A DNA stretch of 51,255 nt. Source: CAZWUK01 sp964636685. Its GTDB lineage: Bacteria; Bacillota; Clostridia; Christensenellales; CAG-138. Position 1 is the stretch's first letter. Each line of letters starts with the position of its first letter. Position numbers and translations under genes: made by a program. The notes below the pieces were generated by a model. It searched no databases. It was given only the letters and a program-made list of their open reading frames with translations, and was not told where the DNA came from. Below are positions 47,934 through 51,255 of the stretch, in pieces. The DNA is taken from the NCBI GenBank assembly GCA_964636685.1, contig CAZWUK010000005.1, forward strand, positions 1 through 51,255, read 5' to 3'.

Positions 47934-50180
47934 TCACTTTGCCGAATATTGCTTCTGCCGCGCGGCATACACAGCGCGAAGCCGCAAGGCGTTGGAAAGT
48001 ACGGTAACGGAGGAGAGGCTCATGGCAAAAGCCGCAATCATTGGGGAGAGCAAAGGCCCGCCAAAGGCATACAGCAGCCCGGCTGCGACCGGAATGCCGA
48101 CGATGTTGTAGAAAAACGCCCAAAAGAGGTTTTGCCGTATAATCCGCATCGTGCAGCGACTGATGTCGATTGCTTGATAGACGCCGGATAAGCCGCTTTT
48201 CATCAATACAACGTCCGCTGAGGAGATGGCAATATCCGTGCCGGTATTGACCGCAATGCCGACATTTGCCGTAGAAAGCGCCGGTGCATCGTTGATGCCG
48301 TCGCCGACCATGCCGACGGTTTTTTCGCTTTCTTCCATCATGCAGGAAACGATCGCCGCCTTTTCTTGCGGCAGTACGCCGCTGTAATACCGATCAATCC
48401 CCGCTTCCTTTGCGATGGCGGCGGCGGTCGCCTCCCGGTCGCCGGTAATCAATACGGCAGAAATACCTTCTTCTTGCAGCGCGGCGATCGCCTTTTTTGC
48501 ATCCGGGCGAATGGTATCGGCAAGCAGGACGGCGCCTGCGTAGGTACCGCCGATTGCGACAAAAATCGCCGTTTTTTCCGGCTGGGCGGAAAAGTCGATC
48601 GATTCTGGCAAATTCACGCCGTTTTCCGACAACAGCGCGGGATTGCCGGCGAGCATTCTTTCTCCGCCGACGGTTCCAATGATTCCACGTCCCGGAATTG
48701 CCGTTACATCGCTGCATGCCGGCTTTTCCAGCCCCTGTTGTTCGGCACGGGAGACGATCGCCCTTCCAAGCGGATGCTCGCTGGCGCTTTCCAGACTTCC
48801 GAGAAACGAGAGAAGCGTCTGTTCGGGAATGCCTGCGGGGAGAATATCGGTGACAACGGGCGTACCGCTGGTGACGGTGCCTGTTTTGTCCAGCGCGAGA
48901 ATCCGGATGTCGTGCGCGGTTTCCAAAGCCTCGCCGCTTTTAATCAGAATGCCGTGTTCAGCCGCAATTCCTGTCCCGACCATGATGGCAGTTGGCGTGG
49001 CAAGCCCCAGCGCGCAAGGGCAGGCGATCACCAATACCGATACAAACACCGTCAAAGCAAAGGAGATGCTCTGCCCCGCAAGGAGCCAGATGCAGCCGGA
49101 AAGCAGTGCAATCCCGAATACCACGGGCACAAATACCGCGGAAATGCGATCCGCAAGACGGGAAACGGGCGCTTTTTTTCCCTGCGCTTCTTCGACACAG
49201 CGAATCATCTGCGAAAGCACTGTGTCATTGCCCACATGCACCGCTGAAAACACAAAGCTAGTCATGCCGTTGATACTGCCGCCGACGACAGAATCACCGC
49301 TTGCCTTTTCTGCCGGGATACTCTCGCCGGTGAGCATTGCTTCGTCGATCACGGCGTTGCCCTGCTCAATGACGCCATCGGCCGGAATTTGCTCGCCGGG
49401 ACGAACGAGGATTTTATCGCCCACCATCAGCTGCTCAACGGGAAGCTGGCGTTCTGTTCCGTCGGGAAGCAGTACGCTGGCGACAGCCGGCGTCAGCGCG
49501 ACCATCTTCTCAATTGCCTCGACCGTCTTTTTCTTGCTGCGTGCTTCGAGGTATTTTCCCAGCATGACGAGCGTAATGATAACTCCGGCGGACTCCAAAT
49601 AGAGGTCGTGAACCGCGGTTGAGTCGCCATTCCCGATGCGAATGATAGAGTACACGCTGTAGCCGATCGATGCAACCGTACCAACCGAAACCAGACTGTC
49701 CATGTTAGGATGACCGGAGAACAACGCCTTTGCGCCACGCACGTAAAAATCCCATCCGGCGCCGATTACCGGCAGCAGCAAAAGCAGCTGCACAAGCGCA
49801 AACAGCATAGGCTGATCGTGCATGGAAATCGGGATGGGAAGCCCCGCCATACCGCCCATGCTGAGATAAAAGAGCGGTATTGTGAAGAGGATTGCCACGA
49901 TCAAACGAACCCTGCGCCGTTTCTGCGCGCGTTCGCGCTGTGCGGCGTCCTCTTCGATTTGCGTTTTTTCATCTAAAATGCGTTCTGCGGTAAAACCGCC
50001 CTTCTGCACCGCTTTTGCGACCGCTTCAAAGGAAACGCTGTCGCCGCGTACGCGCAGCCGTTCCGTCATCAGGTTGACAGAAGCCGCCTCTACGCCCGGC
50101 AAACGGCGAACCATGCGCTCTACACTGGCAGAACAAGCCGCGCAGGTCATGCCGTGTATTTTGAATTCCGAAATTTCCAT
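47934..50180 (-). CDS. copA: Copper-translocating P1B-type ATPase
   Basis: An ATP-driven copper exporter of 748 residues. One N-terminal heavy-metal domain with GMTCAAC (C13, C16) is followed by eight membrane helices. The transport motif is CPC at 387-389, the phosphorylation site is D431 in DKTGTVT, and the ASEHPLGRA and GDGINDAPAL motifs are intact. AAAGGATAT precedes the ATG. A TATACT at 50205-50210 may be its -10 box. No CsoR, CopY or CopZ gene is adjacent. It is divergent from groES. Confidence 0.95.
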   Translation of the reverse strand: MEISEFKIHGMTCAACSASVERMVRRLPGVEAASVNLMTERLRVRGDSVSFEAVAKAVQKGGFTAERILDEKTQIEEDAAQRERAQKRRRVRLIVAILFTIPLFYLSMGGMAGLPIPISMHDQPMLFALVQLLLLLPVIGAGWDFYVRGAKALFSGHPNMDSLVSVGTVASIGYSVYSIIRIGNGDSTAVHDLYLESAGVIITLVMLGKYLEARSKKKTVEAIEKMVALTPAVASVLLPDGTERQLPVEQLMVGDKILVRPGEQIPADGVIEQGNAVIDEAMLTGESIPAEKASGDSVVGGSINGMTSFVFSAVHVGNDTVLSQMIRCVEEAQGKKAPVSRLADRISAVFVPVVFGIALLSGCIWLLAGQSISFALTVFVSVLVIACPCALGLATPTAIMVGTGIAAEHGILIKSGEALETAHDIRILALDKTGTVTSGTPVVTDILPAGIPEQTLLSFLGSLESASEHPLGRAIVSRAEQQGLEKPACSDVTAIPGRGIIGTVGGERMLAGNPALLSENGVNLPESIDFSAQPEKTAIFVAIGGTYAGAVLLADTIRPDAKKAIAALQEEGISAVLITGDREATAAAIAKEAGIDRYYSGVLPQEKAAIVSCMMEESEKTVGMVGDGINDAPALSTANVGIAVNTGTDIAISSADVVLMKSGLSGVYQAIDISRCTMRIIRQNLFWAFFYNIVGIPVAAGLLYAFGGPLLSPMIAAFAMSLSSVTVLSNALRLRAVYAARQKQYSAK

Positions 50181-50264
50181 ATGATTCTATATCCTTTCAG
50201 CGGGAGTATAACACACGTTTACTGAAAGCATAACAGTTTTTCACAATTTCGTTGCATTTCGGAA

Positions 50265-50292
50265 TTGACTTCAATTAACGGCGTGGTATAAT
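50265..50292 (+). promoter_or_regulatory. Sigma-A promoter of groESL
   Basis: TTGACT (50265-50270), 16 bases, TATAAT (50287-50292), followed at once by the CIRCE element. Confidence 0.85.
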
Positions 50293-50303
50293 AATTTTCG
50301 TGG

Positions 50304-50330
50304 TTAGCACTCAACGAATTGGAGTGCTAA
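50304..50330 (+). promoter_or_regulatory. CIRCE operator (HrcA site)
   Basis: TTAGCACTC, nine bases, GAGTGCTAA: a perfect match to the CIRCE inverted repeat. It means the groES-groEL operon is repressed by HrcA and released on heat or protein-folding stress. hrcA itself is not in the window. Confidence 0.97.
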
Positions 50331-50373
50331 CAGAAACTTAAAAATACTGGCAAAATACAGGAGGCGCATTTTT

Positions 50374-50658
50374 ATGAAACTCAAACCTTTGGCCGACCGT
50401 GTGGTCATCCAAAACATTGAGAACGAAAAGGTGACTAAGAGCGGTCTGGTACTGCCGGACGCCGCAAAGGAAAAGCCGCAGATGGCGGAAGTCGTCGCAG
50501 TTGGCCCCGGCGGTACGGTTGATGGCAAGGAAGTCAAGATGTATGTCAACGTTGGCGACAAAGTGATTTATTCCAAGTATGCCGGTACGGAAGTCAAGCT
50601 GGACGGCACCGAATACATCGTGGTTCGTCAGAATGACATTCTGGCAATCGTTGAGTAA
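50374..50658 (+). CDS. groES: Co-chaperonin GroES
   Basis: The 94-residue heptameric lid of the GroEL chamber. MKLKPLADRVVIQNIENE at the N terminus, the mobile loop KVTKSGLVLPDAAKEKP and the C-terminal GTEYIVVRQNDILAIVE are all typical. AGGAGGCGC precedes the ATG, and the gene is followed after 20 bases by groEL. Confidence 0.98.
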   Translation: MKLKPLADRVVIQNIENEKVTKSGLVLPDAAKEKPQMAEVVAVGPGGTVDGKEVKMYVNVGDKVIYSKYAGTEVKLDGTEYIVVRQNDILAIVE

Positions 50659-50678
50659 AGCAGGAGGATAACGATACT

Positions 50679-51255
50679 ATGGCAAAGCAATTACAGTATG
50701 GCGAAGAAGCAAGAAGATCTCTTGAAGCGGGTCTGAATAAACTCGCAAATACCGTTAAGATCACGTTGGGACCCAAGGGACGCAACGTTGTTCTCGACAA
50801 GAAATTCGGCGCGCCTTTAATCACCAACGACGGCGTTACCATTGCCAAGGAAATCGAGCTGGAGGATGCGTTTGAAAACATGGGCGCACAGCTCGTCAAA
50901 GAAGTTGCCACCAAGACCAACGACGTGGCTGGCGACGGCACCACGACCGCGACCCTGCTTGCGCAGGCGATTGTTCGTGAGGGCATGAGAAACGTGGCAG
51001 CCGGCGCCAATCCGATGGTGCTGCGCCGCGGCATCGAAGCGGCCGTTGAAGAAGCGGTAGAGGGTCTGAAGGAGCTTTCCAAGCCCGTTGGCAGCAAGCA
51101 GGCGATCGCACAGGTTGCGTCGATCTCTGCCGGCGACGAGAATGTTGGCAAGCTGATCTCCGATGCAATGGAGAAAGTCGGCAACGATGGCGTTATCACA
51201 GTAGAAGAGAGCAAGACCATGAAGACCGAGCTGAATATCGTTGAAGGTATGCAGT
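50679..51255 (+). CDS. groEL: Chaperonin GroEL, 5' part (cut by window end)
   Basis: The first 192 codons of the 60-kDa chaperonin. MAKQLQYGEEARRSLEAG, VKITLGPKGRNVVLDKKFG, ITNDGVTIAKEIELED and the ATP-binding VAGDGTTTATLLAQAI are present. AGGAGG lies about ten bases before the ATG. The reading frame is open to the last base of the window; nothing suggests it is broken. Confidence 0.97.
   Translation, partial: MAKQLQYGEEARRSLEAGLNKLANTVKITLGPKGRNVVLDKKFGAPLITNDGVTIAKEIELEDAFENMGAQLVKEVATKTNDVAGDGTTTATLLAQAIVREGMRNVAAGANPMVLRRGIEAAVEEAVEGLKELSKPVGSKQAIAQVASISAGDENVGKLISDAMEKVGNDGVITVEESKTMKTELNIVEGMQ

Overview
The window comes from an anaerobic, endospore-forming Bacillota, most likely class Clostridia. 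The signs are a complete spoIIIA operon with spoIVB, spo0A and a SpoIIM-like gene, a low-GC Gram-positive type of gene order, strong Shine-Dalgarno sequences, sigma-A promoters with 17-base spacers, a CIRCE-controlled groESL, and a gene for the large non-coding OLE RNA beside oapA. Base composition is moderately GC-rich. UGA is used as an ordinary stop in many genes here, so the genetic code is the standard bacterial one.

Layout. 1-0.9 kb: a small protein and a GntR/FCD regulator on the minus strand. 1.0-5.5 kb: spoIIIAA-AH, with an unusually short spoIIIAF. 5.6-14.4 kb: a housekeeping run of asp23, amaP, DUF2273, nusB, a Kae1/TsaD-like gene, xseA, xseB, ispA, OLE RNA, oapA, dxs and tlyA. 14.5-20.2 kb: nadK, argR, recN, spoIVB, spo0A and a SpoIIM-like gene. 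20.2-22.3 kb: deoB and punA. 22.4-24.7 kb: the iscR-iscS-iscU iron-sulphur operon under a recognisable IscR-type operator. 24.8-27.1 kb: yajC converging on nadE. 27.3-31.4 kb: a small protein, cdaA, cdaR and an FAD protein. 31.5-35.2 kb: two tandem membrane-anchored PQQ-like beta-propeller proteins. 35.3-37.9 kb: a homocysteine methyltransferase domain, MscS and a YetF family protein. 38-42.3 kb: gap, a glycosyltransferase, fba and a DacF-like protein. 42.4-47.5 kb: a site-2 protease, scpA and scpB converging on the minus-strand run yerC-rqcH-rdgB-yfcE. 47.6-51.3 kb: rpsT, copA, and groES with the start of groEL.

The most unusual signals are these. (1) The class II fructose-bisphosphate aldolase gene has an in-frame TGA exactly where relatives carry a conserved cysteine, followed in the same frame by the rest of a perfect enzyme. 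This makes it a candidate selenoprotein with a U-x-x-C motif. (2) An OLE RNA gene with its own promoter has 5' and 3' ends that pair with each other. (3) The Spo0A homologue has lost the acidic metal-binding pair of its receiver domain. (4) The DacF-like penicillin-binding protein has lost the key residue in all three catalytic motifs, so it looks like a pseudoenzyme. (5) SpoIIIAF is reduced to its membrane segment.

How the genes work together. The spoIIIA, spoIVB, spo0A and SpoIIM-like genes belong to the mother-cell and forespore programme. IspA and Dxs are two steps of isoprenoid synthesis flanking OLE/OapA. CdaA and CdaR make and control cyclic di-AMP. ScpA and ScpB form condensin with SMC. 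RqcH, YerC, RdgB and YfcE lie in one transcription unit dealing with quality control and nucleotide housekeeping. Gap and Fba are two glycolytic enzymes close together, each with its own promoter. All functional statements rest on reading motifs, lengths and gene order. No database search was run.
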